From Phytoactinopolyspora halophila (lineage in GTDB: Bacteria; Actinomycetota; Actinomycetes; Jiangellales; Jiangellaceae): a stretch of 64,000 nt of DNA. Shown here piece after piece: positions 34,570-43,603 of the stretch (its first letter is position 1; every line of letters begins with the position of its first letter). The notes under the pieces are model-generated. The model saw nothing but the letters and a program-made list of their open reading frames with translations. It was not told the origin of the DNA and did not search any database. The position numbers and the translations under genes are program-made. The stretch is taken from positions 62,001 to 126,000 of the forward strand of contig NZ_QMIG01000003.1 in the NCBI RefSeq assembly GCF_003287285.1, written 5' to 3'.

Positions 34570-35432
34570 GCGGTCCTCCCGAACAGACCTTGCGGGCGTA
34601 GCACGAGGACGAGCGCCATCGGCGCGAAGATCGTGAAGTACGAGAGCTCGGGAACGTACACCTTCGCGACCGTGTCGATCAGCCCGATCAGAATCGCGCC
34701 GACGGCGGCACCGCCGACGCTGCCGAGTCCGCCGATGATGACGACGACCATGGCGAACAGCAGGATCTCGGTGCCGGAGAACGGGGTCAGGCTGAGCAGG
34801 CCCGAGCCGATCGCCCCCGCGGCCCCCGCCAGCACCGCACCGAAGACGAACACGTACGTGAACACACGGTCGATGTCGATGCCCATGGCCGACGTCATCT
34901 CGCGGTCGTCGACACCGGCGCGCACGATCGCGCCGATCCGGGTGTATCGCTGCAACGCGAAGAGCAGGAGCCCGATGACGACCGTGACGCCGATGATGAA
35001 CAGCCGGTACTGCGGATACGCGAAGTCACCGACGACGAGCGCACCCGACGGGGCACCGCTGGCGGCGTTCACCGATCTGGCGTCCCCACCGAAGATCGCG
35101 AGGACCACGTCGGTGAGGACGAACAGCACGCCGACCGTGATGAGCACCTCGGGCATCTCCCGGTTGCGCACGCGGCGCAACAGCCCCCGCTCCACGAGGA
35201 GACCCACAGCGGCCGCGACCGCGCCGCCGGCGACGAGACCGGCCCAGAAGTTGCCCGTGGCAGCCACGGTGACGACGGCGACGTAGGCGCCGACCACGTA
35301 GAACGCTCCGTGCGCGAGGTTCGAGATGCGCATGAGCCCGAAGATGAGGGTGAACCCGCTGGCCATGAGGAACAGGAGAGCCCCGAAGCTCAGCCCGTTC
35401 AGGACCAGCTGGACGAGAAACGTGGCGTTCAA
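34566..35432 (-). CDS. Branched-chain-type ABC importer permease (LivH-like)
   Basis: A 288-aa permease. It opens with LVLNGLSFGALLFLMASGF and TLIFGLMRISNLAHGAFYVVG, the LivH signature, and ends VLRPQGLFGRTA. TTG 35432 follows AAAGGAG by five bases; an upstream start at 35468 would add 12 non-conserved residues. First transporter gene of the operon, 40 bp after the crotonase gene. Confidence 0.9.
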   Translation of the reverse strand: MNATFLVQLVLNGLSFGALLFLMASGFTLIFGLMRISNLAHGAFYVVGAYVAVVTVAATGNFWAGLVAGGAVAAAVGLLVERGLLRRVRNREMPEVLITVGVLFVLTDVVLAIFGGDARSVNAASGAPSGALVVGDFAYPQYRLFIIGVTVVIGLLLFALQRYTRIGAIVRAGVDDREMTSAMGIDIDRVFTYVFVFGAVLAGAAGAIGSGLLSLTPFSGTEILLFAMVVVIIGGLGSVGGAAVGAILIGLIDTVAKVYVPELSYFTIFAPMALVLVLRPQGLFGRTA

Positions 35433-35472
35433 CGCAACTCCTTTGTCGCGGGGCGGTCGTTTGATCACGACC

Positions 35473-36333
35473 TCAGTCGAAGTTGTTCTTCCGCCCTTGC
35501 CGCACGTAGTCGACGGTCGATGCGATGCTGTCCGTGCCGTGGATCGAGCGGCGCTTGGCCAGATGGCCGAACATCTGGATCCCGAACCCGCCGTCGAGGT
35601 CGTCGACGACGCGCCGTTTCCAGGGCCGGCGTACGATCTGGGTGGTGAGCCGGCGCGTGGTGCGTGGCTGGCTCATGATGTGATCGGCGATGGTGTAGGC
35701 GCGCTGGACGAGCTGCTCGCGGGGCAGCACCTCGTTCACCAGGCCGTACTCGAGCGCCGTCGACGCCGTGATGGCCTCGCCGGTGAGCAGGGCATACGCG
35801 GCGCGCTTGACACCGAGAAGCTCCTGGAACGCGCAGTGGATGCCGTCGGCCGGCACCGAACCGATGTCGTAGTGCAGGTCGAAGATCGTCGCGTCGTCGC
35901 TCATCAGAGTGATGTCGCACATCAGGACGATTTCCGAGTGGAAGCCGGGACCGTTCATGATCCCGATGGTGGGAACTTCGAGATCGTTGACGAGCGCGCT
36001 GACGTTGATCCGGCCGTCCTTGTAGGCGTACTCGTACGCCCAGTGCTCCAGATCCTCCTCCTCAAGCTGGAAGCCCTCCGGATCGGCATCCATCATGAAC
36101 TCGTCGCCCGAGCCGGTGAGGATGAGCAGCTCGTTCTCCGGATCCGCGCCCACCGTGGCGAGCATCCGGCCGAGCGCGCGGTGGTTCTCGACGCTGAGCT
36201 GGACCGGGCCGTCGAGGGTGTGGGCCCGGGCGAGGAGCACGCCGTCGGAGCGGCGGTCGAAGTGGAAGAATTCCTTGAACTCCTCCCGGTAATCCTCGAG
36301 CCGTGGAGTGGCGGCCATGCTTTGCAACGACAT
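35473..36333 (-). CDS. Crotonase-superfamily hydrolase, 6-oxocamphor-hydrolase-like
   Basis: A 286-aa crotonase-fold protein. Unlike enoyl-CoA hydratases it lacks the paired catalytic Glu, and the central part IMNGPGFHSEIVLMCDITLM, then ATIFDLHYDIGSVPADGIH, and LLTGEAITASTALEYGLVNEVL matches the plan of 6-oxocamphor hydrolase. H154 and D163 stand nine residues apart, like the His/Asp pair I recall for that enzyme. This suggests cleavage of a C-C bond in a beta-diketone without CoA. ATG 36333 follows AAAGGAA. It lies between the aldehyde dehydrogenase and transporter genes of the same operon. A plain enoyl-CoA hydratase remains possible. Confidence 0.65.
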   Translation of the reverse strand: MSLQSMAATPRLEDYREEFKEFFHFDRRSDGVLLARAHTLDGPVQLSVENHRALGRMLATVGADPENELLILTGSGDEFMMDADPEGFQLEEEDLEHWAYEYAYKDGRINVSALVNDLEVPTIGIMNGPGFHSEIVLMCDITLMSDDATIFDLHYDIGSVPADGIHCAFQELLGVKRAAYALLTGEAITASTALEYGLVNEVLPREQLVQRAYTIADHIMSQPRTTRRLTTQIVRRPWKRRVVDDLDGGFGIQMFGHLAKRRSIHGTDSIASTVDYVRQGRKNNFD

Positions 36334-36420
36334 CGGGATTCCTTTCACTGCGCGTTCTCGTCGGTGTTCTCGCCCGGGTTCTCGGCCGGCTCGACCGGGG
36401 TCCCGGTCGGGCGGCCGCCC

Positions 36421-37911
36421 CTACCAGGACGTCGCGATGTACTTGCGCTCCGTGTACTCGAGCATTCCGTCGTGACCTCCTTCACGGCCCAGGCCGCTGT
36501 GCTTGATGCCCCCGAAGGGCGCGCTCGGATCGGACACCACGCCGCGGTTGAGGCCGACCATGCCGGTCTGCAGCGCCTCGGCCGTGCGCATGCCCTCGGC
36601 CAGGTCCGCGGTATAGATGTAGGAGACGAGCCCGAACTCGGTGGCATTGGCGGATTCGATGGCCTCGTCCAGGTGCGTGAACCGGACGATCGGGGCGACC
36701 GGCCCGAAGATCTCCTGACCGAGGATCTCGGCGTCCCCGGCAACATCGTCGAGCACGGTCGGCTCGAAGTAGTAACCTGCGGCCTCGGGCGCGCGCCCAC
36801 CGGTACGCGCGCGGGCGCCGCGGGCGAGCGCATCCTGGACGAGCTGGTGCACCTTGGTCCGCGCGGCCGCGTTCACGAGCGGCCCCAGGTCGACGCCGTC
36901 GGCGTAGCCGGGACCGACCCGCAGCTTCGCCATGGCCGCGGCGAACCGCGCGCCGAACTCGTCGGCGACCGACTCGTGCACGTAGAAGCGGTTGGCGGCC
37001 GTGCAGGCTTCACCACCGTTGCGCATCTTGGCCGCCATGGCCCCGGCAACCGCGGCGTCGAGGTCCGCATCGGCCAGCACGAGGAACGGCGCGTTACCGC
37101 CCAGCTCCATGGAGCTGCTGAGCACCCGATCCGCCGCGGCGTGCAGGACGGAGATGCCGACCTCGGTGGAGCCGGTGAACGAGACCTTGCGCACGGCCGG
37201 CTGGTCCAGAAGGGTGCGCACGACGGCGCCGGAGCGGTGTGCTGGCAGCACGTTCACCACGCCATCGGGAACGCCCGCCTCGCGCAGCAGGCCAGCGAGC
37301 GCCAGCGCGGTCAGCGGCGTGTCGCTCGCCGGCTTGAGCACGACGGTGCAGCCGGCCGCGAGCGCGGGCCCGATCTTGCGGGTGGCCATCGCGGCGGGAA
37401 AGTTCCACGGTGTCACCAGGACCGCCACGCCGACCGGCTGGTGTTCGACGACGATGCGGTAGTCGCCGGAGGGCGCGGGCTGTATCGAGCCCGACAGCCG
37501 CACCGCTTCCTCGGCATACCACCGGAAGAACTCCGCCGCGTAGCGGACCTCGGCCACCGAATCGGCGAGGGCCTTGCCGTTCTCCATGGAGATCAGCAAG
37601 GCGAGGTCGTCGATCCGCTCGGTCATCAGGTCGAACGCGCGGCGCAGGATCTCGGACCGGCGGCGCGGTGCCGTGCGGCCCCACTCGCCGAGACTCGCCT
37701 CCGCCGCGCCGACAGCCACCACGGCATCGGCTTCGCTCGCGGAGGCGACCGAGGTGAGCGTGGCCTCCGTGGCGGGGTCGATCACGTCGATCGTCGCCCC
37801 GTCCGACGCCTCGCGCCAGCCGCCCGCGACGAACAGCCCGGTGGGAACCGCGTCGACCAGCCGGGCACCGCGCCCGATGCCCTCCGTGCGTACCACCTGT
37901 TCCGTGCTCAT
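36421..37911 (-). CDS. NAD(P)-dependent aldehyde dehydrogenase (succinate-semialdehyde-DH-like)
   Basis: A 496-aa ALDH. The catalytic set is N170 (TPWNFPAA), E269 (MELGGNAPFLV) and C303 (NGGEACTAANRFYV); the Rossmann turn is FTGSTEVG. NFPAAMATRKIGPALAAGC is typical of the GabD-like group, whose substrates are semialdehydes. Its ATG overlaps the upstream dehydrogenase stop (ATGA). In this operon it probably oxidizes an aldehyde made by the beta-hydroxyacid dehydrogenase or the transketolase-like enzyme. Confidence 0.9.
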   Translation of the reverse strand: MSTEQVVRTEGIGRGARLVDAVPTGLFVAGGWREASDGATIDVIDPATEATLTSVASASEADAVVAVGAAEASLGEWGRTAPRRRSEILRRAFDLMTERIDDLALLISMENGKALADSVAEVRYAAEFFRWYAEEAVRLSGSIQPAPSGDYRIVVEHQPVGVAVLVTPWNFPAAMATRKIGPALAAGCTVVLKPASDTPLTALALAGLLREAGVPDGVVNVLPAHRSGAVVRTLLDQPAVRKVSFTGSTEVGISVLHAAADRVLSSSMELGGNAPFLVLADADLDAAVAGAMAAKMRNGGEACTAANRFYVHESVADEFGARFAAAMAKLRVGPGYADGVDLGPLVNAAARTKVHQLVQDALARGARARTGGRAPEAAGYYFEPTVLDDVAGDAEILGQEIFGPVAPIVRFTHLDEAIESANATEFGLVSYIYTADLAEGMRTAEALQTGMVGLNRGVVSDPSAPFGGIKHSGLGREGGHDGMLEYTERKYIATSW

Positions 37912-38849
37912 TCCGGCTGCACCGCCAATCCGGACGAGTTCGCCTGCACCTCGAACAGCGAGAGGAAGTCGGAATCGCGGTATCCCCGCCCGATCGCCGC
38001 CTGGATGAGCTGCAGCACGCTGGCCGCGAGCGGCATGCTGACGTCCTCGCCGCGGGCCGCGGCCAGCCCCAGGTCGAAGTCCTTGCGCAAGAGCTCCGTG
38101 GTGAACGTCGGCGTCCAGTCCAGTGAAAGCAGGTCGGGCGTGCGCTTGCGCACCCAGTCGGTGCCCAGGACCGTGCTGTTCAGGAATTCGAGGAACGCCG
38201 CCCGGGGCACGCCCGACTTCTCGGCGAGCGTCGTCACCTCGGAGAGCGACTGGACGATCATGCCGAGATAGAGGTTGTGACAGAGCTTGACCAGCCGTGC
38301 CTGCTCGGCCTCGCCGACCCACACCGAGGTCCGGCCGATGGTGTCCAGACAGCCCCGCACCCGCTCGTAGGTGTCGTGCGGTCCCGAGGCGACGATGATC
38401 GCTTCGCCGCCGGCGACCACGTGCGGATTTCCGCTGACCGGCGCGGCGAGAAACGCCACTCCGGCGGCGTCGGCGCTCGCACGAACGCGAGCGGACGTGT
38501 CGGCTCCCACCGTGGAGCAGTCCACGATCACCTGCGGCATCCGGTCCCGGGCCAGCAGGCCCTGCGCCCCCAGGACGACGTCTTCGAGATCGCGGGAGGT
38601 GGAGACCATCGTGAAGACGATGTCGGCGGCGCCGAGGTCGGGGAGCGAGTCCGCGACGCGCGCCCCTGCGGCGGAGAGGTCCGCGGTCTTCGCGCGAGTC
38701 CTGTTCCACACCGTCACGTCATAGCCGGCGTCCACGAGCCGGCGTGCCATCGCCGAGCCCATGCGCCCGGTTCCGAGCCATCCCAGTGTCTGCGCGTCGT
38801 CCATGTCCGTCCTCACCGTGTCGCGGGATCTCGCGGTCAGCTCGCTCAT
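37908..38849 (-). CDS. Beta-hydroxyacid dehydrogenase (3-hydroxyisobutyrate-DH-like), copy 1
   Basis: About 313 aa. The NAD-binding motif is LGWLGTGRMGSAMARRL, the substrate block DCSTVGADTSARV and FLAAPVSGNPHVVAGG, and the catalytic Lys lies in RLVKLCHNLYLG. The C-terminus (PTFTTELLRKDFDLGL) closely resembles the gene at 51262-52239, so the two are paralogues in opposite operons. ATG 38849 overlaps the transketolase stop (ATGA); ATG 38804 would remove 15 leader residues. Confidence 0.85.
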   Translation of the reverse strand: MSELTARSRDTVRTDMDDAQTLGWLGTGRMGSAMARRLVDAGYDVTVWNRTRAKTADLSAAGARVADSLPDLGAADIVFTMVSTSRDLEDVVLGAQGLLARDRMPQVIVDCSTVGADTSARVRASADAAGVAFLAAPVSGNPHVVAGGEAIIVASGPHDTYERVRGCLDTIGRTSVWVGEAEQARLVKLCHNLYLGMIVQSLSEVTTLAEKSGVPRAAFLEFLNSTVLGTDWVRKRTPDLLSLDWTPTFTTELLRKDFDLGLAAARGEDVSMPLAASVLQLIQAAIGRGYRDSDFLSLFEVQANSSGLAVQPE

Positions 38850-39850
38850 ACGGGGGCGTACTCCCCGGGTGTGGACGGCGCGGGCGCCGCCCGGGGCGCC
38901 GTGCCCGGGGCACCGAGCAGCGTCCACGCCGTGTCGATCAGGTCTTGCGTGCCGAGCCCGTACCTGCGGAACAGCGAGGGAGCCGACTTCGCGCCTTCGG
39001 CGAACGTGTCCTGCAGCCCGAGACGGCGAAGCGGGCGCCCGAGCCCCGCGCCGGCCAGCGTCTCGGCCACGGCGGAACCGAGCCCGCCGATGACCGTGTG
39101 GTTCTCGGCCGTGACCACGGCCCGGACGCCGCTGGCCGCCTCCAGCACGGTCTCTTCGTCGAGCGGTTTCACCACGGGCACGTTGAGCACCTTCGTGCCG
39201 ATTCCCGCGTCGCGCAGTTCGGCGGCTGCCGCGAGGGCTGCGGAGAGCATCATGCCGCTGGCGATGAGCGCGATGTCGTCGCCGTCCTCGATCACTTGCG
39301 CGCTGTGCAAGGAGAATTCGTGATCGTCGTCGAAGATGACCGGGATCTCGCCCCGTTTCAGGCGCAGGTAGACCGGACCCGGAACGTGGGTGATGGCGGG
39401 GAGGGCACGCTCGATCTCGACGGCATCGGCGACGTCGACGACCGTCATGTTCGGGACCGCCCGCATGAGCGCGACGTCGTCGATGGCCTGGTGGCTGGGG
39501 CCGCCGGGGCTGGAGATGCCGGGCATGAAGCCGACGAGGCGCACTGGCAGGCTGGGGTAGGCGACGGCGTTGATGATCTGGTCGAGGGGCCTGCGCGTGG
39601 CGAACACGCCGAAGGTGTGCACGAATGGCAGGTAGCCGCGCCGCGCGAGCCCGCCGGCCATGCCGACCATGTTGGCCTCGGCCATGCCCGCGTGGATGAA
39701 ACGCTCCGGCAGTGCCTCTTGAAACAGGTCGATCTCGCACTGCCGGGTGAGGTCACCGGTCAGGCAGAGGATCTCGGAACGCTCCTGCGCGAGCTTGACG
39801 AGCGCCTGCCCGTACGGCTTCAGGACGGTGGGGTAGGGCGGGTTACGCAA
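38846..39850 (-). CDS. Transketolase-like enzyme, C-terminal subunit
   Basis: A 334-aa protein equal to the Pyr and C-terminal domains of transketolase: RFIHAGMAEANMVGMAGGLA (with the Glu that activates TPP), GFMPGISSPGGPSHQAIDD, and TAENHTVIGGLGSAVAE. Two-gene transketolases of this kind occur in catabolic operons and often act on unusual ketoses or 2-oxo acids. TTG 39850 overlaps the N-subunit stop by 8 bp. The tail beyond residue 310 is Pro/Ala-rich and may be unstructured. Confidence 0.85.
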   Translation of the reverse strand: MRNPPYPTVLKPYGQALVKLAQERSEILCLTGDLTRQCEIDLFQEALPERFIHAGMAEANMVGMAGGLARRGYLPFVHTFGVFATRRPLDQIINAVAYPSLPVRLVGFMPGISSPGGPSHQAIDDVALMRAVPNMTVVDVADAVEIERALPAITHVPGPVYLRLKRGEIPVIFDDDHEFSLHSAQVIEDGDDIALIASGMMLSAALAAAAELRDAGIGTKVLNVPVVKPLDEETVLEAASGVRAVVTAENHTVIGGLGSAVAETLAGAGLGRPLRRLGLQDTFAEGAKSAPSLFRRYGLGTQDLIDTAWTLLGAPGTAPRAAPAPSTPGEYAPV

Positions 39851-40649
39851 GTCGGGCCTCCAGTTCGGCTGTGGCGGCCTCGGCGACGTCCTCCGGCAGC
39901 TTGATGAAGTGGCCGTCCGCTCCCTCGGGGAGCGCCGCGAGCCCGTGCACGGTGGACGTCCGGCCGACGACGATCGCCGGGCGCGGGTCCTCGACGGCGG
40001 TGGCCAGGGCGTCCTCCAGGGCGTTCACGTCGTGCCCGTCGACGTCGAACGCGGTCCAGCCGAAGCTGCGCCACTTGTCCGCGATCGGCTCGATCGTGGT
40101 GATCGACGAGAGCTGGCCGTCGACCTGGGAATCGTTGGCGTCCAGGAGCACGGTGAGCGAGCCGAGCTGGTGGTGAGCGGCGAACATCGCCGCTTCCCAC
40201 ACCTGGCCCTCTTCCAGCTCGCCGTCGCTGACCAGGGAAAACACGCGTGCCTGCGGCTCGGCCGCCAGCCGGTGTGCGAGCGCGAATCCAACCGCTCCGG
40301 AGAGACCCTGGCCGAGCGAGCCGCACGTGAGATCCACCGCGGGCGATCGCTCGGTACCGATCGCTTCCAGCGCGGACCCGTCGTGGCCGTACGTGGCCAG
40401 CTCCTGCTCGTCGAGCAGGCCGGCTTCGGCCGCTGCGGCGTAGAAGGCGATCATGTAGTGCCCCGGGGAACACACGAGATCGTCTCGTGCTGGCCGGTAG
40501 GGGCCAGCGTAGAGCGACGCGATGATCTCGGCCGAGGAGAGCGCCTGGCCGAGGTAGCCGAATCCGTGTGGAGCGATCATCCGAAGCGATCGGAGGCGGA
40601 TCCGATCGGCGAATCGCGCCGCATCCGCCGCGAGTGGGAGAACAGTCAC
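39843..40649 (-). CDS. Transketolase-like enzyme, N-terminal (TPP-binding) subunit
   Basis: About 268 aa equal to the TPP-binding domain: DLVCSPGHYMIAFYAAAAEAG, LTCGSLGQGLSGAVGFALAH and the TPP motif LVSDGELEEGQVWEA ... LLDANDSQVDG. G is replaced by S in the first position of the GDG motif (SDGE), which is seen in this family. GTG 40649 has GGAGG five bases upstream; a GTG at 40655 would lie inside that site. First gene of the ten-gene operon behind a strong promoter and the GntR-type operator. Confidence 0.85.
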   Translation of the reverse strand: MTVLPLAADAARFADRIRLRSLRMIAPHGFGYLGQALSSAEIIASLYAGPYRPARDDLVCSPGHYMIAFYAAAAEAGLLDEQELATYGHDGSALEAIGTERSPAVDLTCGSLGQGLSGAVGFALAHRLAAEPQARVFSLVSDGELEEGQVWEAAMFAAHHQLGSLTVLLDANDSQVDGQLSSITTIEPIADKWRSFGWTAFDVDGHDVNALEDALATAVEDPRPAIVVGRTSTVHGLAALPEGADGHFIKLPEDVAEAATAELEARLA

Positions 40650-40668
40650 GAGCACCTCCGCTCAGCAA

Positions 40669-40722
40669 AGTGGCCTAGCCACTATGGAGAAGCAGATTAG
40701 CGGCGCGGTGCGGGGCGGTCAA
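40669..40722 (-). promoter_or_regulatory. Promoter and operator of the ten-gene minus-strand operon
   Basis: On the minus strand TTGACC (40722-40717), a 17-bp spacer and TAATCT (40699-40694) form a good vegetative promoter. The palindrome AGTGGCNNNGCCACT at 40669-40683 falls near the expected transcription start, a repressor position. The same palindrome lies at 25801-25815. Confidence 0.7.
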
Positions 40723-40776
40723 GGGTGGGGACGCGCCCGATGCCGCCGGGCGAATCGCACGCCCGGACCTGCTCGA

Positions 40777-41286
40777 TCAGGCCGGATCGGCGCCGCTGTC
40801 CTGGTCGAACGCCTTCCCGTTCGGGTAGGAGACCAGTTCGAACTGCATTCCCCACGGAGCCAGGAAATAGATCCAGCGTTGACCGGCGCTCGGCCCGCGG
40901 CTCGCCGTCGGTCCGGAGAGCACGGTGACGCCGTGCTTTTCGAGATGGCGGATCGCCGCGTCGAGGTCCTCCACGTAGAGCGCGATGTGATGACCACCGA
41001 TGTCGCTGTTCTTCGGCACCACGTGCGTTTGATCCGGCGCGGAGTACTGGAACACCTCGAAGATGGCCTGGCCACCGCATCGGAAGAAGTGCAGCTCGCG
41101 CATGACCGCCCGCGGATGGACGTTGAGGTGATCCGACATCCAGTCACCGTCGTCCCGGAACGGGCCGAGGGAGTACATGTACTCGCAGCCGATGACGTTC
41201 ACGAGGAAGTCCGTGGCCTCGTCCAGATCGGGCACGGTGAATCCGATGTGATCGATGCTGGTCAGGCCCGGTATGCCACTGGTCAT
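40777..41286 (-). CDS. VOC-family (glyoxalase/dioxygenase-like) protein
   Basis: A 169-aa VOC protein: SIDHIGFTVPDLDEATDFLV with the first metal His, IGGHHIALYVEDLDAAIRHL with the second, and GMQFELVSYP with the Glu, so a metal site H/H/E is likely complete. Possible roles are lyase, epimerase or extradiol-type dioxygenase. The ATG is preceded by GGAGG, which directly follows the LacI-type operator CAAACGATTG. It diverges from the E1/E2 operon, sharing the 135-bp control region. Confidence 0.85.
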   Translation of the reverse strand: MTSGIPGLTSIDHIGFTVPDLDEATDFLVNVIGCEYMYSLGPFRDDGDWMSDHLNVHPRAVMRELHFFRCGGQAIFEVFQYSAPDQTHVVPKNSDIGGHHIALYVEDLDAAIRHLEKHGVTVLSGPTASRGPSAGQRWIYFLAPWGMQFELVSYPNGKAFDQDSGADPA

Positions 41287-41299
41287 GACGCACCTCCTG

Positions 41300-41410
41300 C
41301 AATCGTTTGGCCGCGAATGCTACCGCAACGATGAGGATGAATCCATAGCGCAAGGGCATGCATGGACATCCTATGCATCCTGTGCCAGGGTTGTTATCGA
41401 CAAACGATTG
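41300..41410. promoter_or_regulatory. Divergent control region with two LacI-type operators
   Basis: CAAACGATTG occurs on the minus strand at 41309-41300 and on the plus strand at 41401-41410. Each copy runs directly into CAGGAGG, the ribosome-binding site of the VOC gene and of the E1 gene, so the two ends of the region form a 17-bp inverted repeat. Repressor bound there would cover the start of both messages. Confidence 0.7.
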
Positions 41411-41421
41411 CAGGAGGAGTC

Positions 41422-43602
41422 GTGGAGCACAACGACGGCATGGAGCCTGCAGCGCCGTGGGTCGAGACCGTGGCGACCGTCTCCGATTGGGACGCCGCCG
41501 ATCCGTCGCTGCTGATCACCATGTTCGGCCAGCTCGTGTTGATCCGGACATTCGAGGAGTACGTCCTGGAGCTGGCCAACTCCGGGCTCGTGCACGGTCC
41601 GGCCCATTCCAGCATCGGGCAGGAGGGCGGCGCGGTCGGATCGGTCCTGGCGTTGTCCAGTGCGGACACCGTGAACGGTTCACACCGCGGGCATCACCAG
41701 TTCCTGGCCAAGGCACTCCACCACGTGCAGCCCGCGGGCATCGACCTCACCCGGGAGGTGGAGCCACGGGTGCGCGAGGTGATCACGCGGAGCCTGGCCG
41801 AGATCTGCGGCCTGGACCGCGGCTTCAGCCACGGCCGAGGTGGCTCGATGCACCTGAAGTGGCGCGAGGCGGGAGCGATCGGCACCAACGCGATCGTCGG
41901 CGGCGGCGTTCCGGCGGCAGCCGGCTACGCCTGGGCGCACCGGCAGAGCGGATCGGACGCCGTGTCGGTGACCTACTTCGGTGACGGCGCGATCAACATC
42001 GGGTCGACGCTCGAAACCTTCAACCTGGCGGCCGCGTGGCGGCTGCCCATCTGCTTCTTCGTCGAGAACAACAGGTATGCCGTGGCCACCCACGTCTCGG
42101 AAGTCACGGCAGAGCCGCGGCTGTCGGCCCGCGGCCCCGGGTTCGGCATCGCGAGCTGGAAGGTGGACGGGATGGACCCGCTGGCCGTCTACCTGACCAT
42201 GAACGAGGCGCTGGAGCACATGCGTGCTGGCAACGGCCCGACCCTGATCGAGGCGGACGTCTACCGCTACTTCCATCAGAACGGCGCCTTCCCCGGCAGC
42301 GCGTTCGGCTACCGGACCAAGCAGGAAGAGAGCGAGTGGCGCGAGCGCGATCCCGTGGACAGGGTGGCGCGCCACCTCGTCGACGCCGCGATTCTCACCC
42401 AGGACCAGGTGGACGGCGCCACCGAGCGGGCGCGAGCCTTGCTGGCCGAGGTCGGCGACGAGCTCGTGGAACCGCTGCCGGGTGGTGGCCCGGGCAAGCG
42501 GCGGATCAAGCCCGCCGAATGGCCCGATCCAGACTTCGTCGACGTCGGCGTGCGCGGCGACCTCGGCGAGTTCGCGGACGCCCGGTTCGCCGACCGGGAC
42601 ACGTTCACCGGGAGGCTGGACGAGCAGCGCTTCGTCGGCGTGATCGCGAACGTGCTGGCGCGCCGGATGGAGACCGACGAGTCGGTCGTCGTGCTGGGCG
42701 AGGACATCCACCGGCTCAACGGCGGCACGAACGGTGCCACCCGGGGGCTGAGCCAGGCGTTCCCGGGCCGGATCCTGGGCACACCGATCAGCGAGAACGC
42801 GTTCGCCGGCCTGGGTGGCGGGATCGCGCAGCACGGCCAGTACCGGCCGGTCGTCGAGTTCATGTACGCCGACTTCATGTGGGTCGCCGCCGACCAGGTC
42901 TTCAACCAGATCGCCAAGGCCCGCCACATGTTCGGCGGGACCGATCCCGTCCCGCTGGTACTGCGCAGCAAGGTCGCGATGGGAACCGGCTACGGATCGC
43001 AGCATTCGATGGATCCCGCGGGGATCTTTGCGAGCGCACCGGGCTGGCGCATCGTCGCACCGTCCACACCGTTCGACTACGTCGGCCTGATGAACAGCGC
43101 CTTGCGCTGCAACGATCCAGTGGTCGTGCTGGAGCACGTGGACCTGTACACGTCGCGTGGCCCGGCACCTGCCGACGACCTCGACTACTGCCTGCCGGTT
43201 GGCACGGCGGCCGTCCGACGCACCGGCAGCGAGCTCACCATCATCTCGTACCTGGCCATGACGGGGTACGCGTTGCAGGCGGTCGAGGAACACGGCAGCG
43301 TGGACGCCGAGGTGATCGACTTGCGCTGGCTCGATCGCGCGAGCATCGACTGGGACACGATCGGCGCGAGCATCACGAAGACCAATGCCGTGCTCATCGC
43401 CGAGCAGGGCCCGGTGGGCACCTCCTACGGGGGATGGCTGGCGGACGAGATCCAGCGACGGTACTTCGACTGGCTCGACCATCCGGTGGAGCGCGTTACT
43501 GCCGGTGAGGCCTCGCCGAGTATCAGCAAGGTGCTGGAAGACGCGGCGATCGCGGGCAGCGCGGAGGTCGCCGCGAAACTCGCCGAATTCGAGGGGGCCT
43601 GA
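41422..43602 (+). CDS. 2-oxo acid dehydrogenase E1, alpha and beta subunits fused
   Basis: A 726-aa protein. The first half is E1-alpha, with AHSSIGQEGGAVGSV, HRGHHQFLAKAL, GFSHGRGGSMHL and the TPP motif from G187-D188-G189 to N216-N217. After a linker rich in E, D, P the second half is E1-beta: VVVLGEDIHRLNGG, RILGTPISENAFAG and EFMYADFMWVAADQV. Fused alpha-beta E1 proteins occur in acetoin- or branched-chain-type complexes. GTG 41422 with CAGGAGG at 41411-41417 sets the start. E2 follows after one base; no E3 is in the window, so lipoamide dehydrogenase must come from elsewhere. Confidence 0.85.
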   Translation: MEHNDGMEPAAPWVETVATVSDWDAADPSLLITMFGQLVLIRTFEEYVLELANSGLVHGPAHSSIGQEGGAVGSVLALSSADTVNGSHRGHHQFLAKALHHVQPAGIDLTREVEPRVREVITRSLAEICGLDRGFSHGRGGSMHLKWREAGAIGTNAIVGGGVPAAAGYAWAHRQSGSDAVSVTYFGDGAINIGSTLETFNLAAAWRLPICFFVENNRYAVATHVSEVTAEPRLSARGPGFGIASWKVDGMDPLAVYLTMNEALEHMRAGNGPTLIEADVYRYFHQNGAFPGSAFGYRTKQEESEWRERDPVDRVARHLVDAAILTQDQVDGATERARALLAEVGDELVEPLPGGGPGKRRIKPAEWPDPDFVDVGVRGDLGEFADARFADRDTFTGRLDEQRFVGVIANVLARRMETDESVVVLGEDIHRLNGGTNGATRGLSQAFPGRILGTPISENAFAGLGGGIAQHGQYRPVVEFMYADFMWVAADQVFNQIAKARHMFGGTDPVPLVLRSKVAMGTGYGSQHSMDPAGIFASAPGWRIVAPSTPFDYVGLMNSALRCNDPVVVLEHVDLYTSRGPAPADDLDYCLPVGTAAVRRTGSELTIISYLAMTGYALQAVEEHGSVDAEVIDLRWLDRASIDWDTIGASITKTNAVLIAEQGPVGTSYGGWLADEIQRRYFDWLDHPVERVTAGEASPSISKVLEDAAIAGSAEVAAKLAEFEGA

Positions 43603-43603
43603 C

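Noticed and set aside
35326-38271. A 981-codon open frame on the plus strand
   Set aside because: It is antisense to four well-supported minus-strand genes (LivH-like, crotonase, aldehyde dehydrogenase, hydroxyacid dehydrogenase) and shows no domain.
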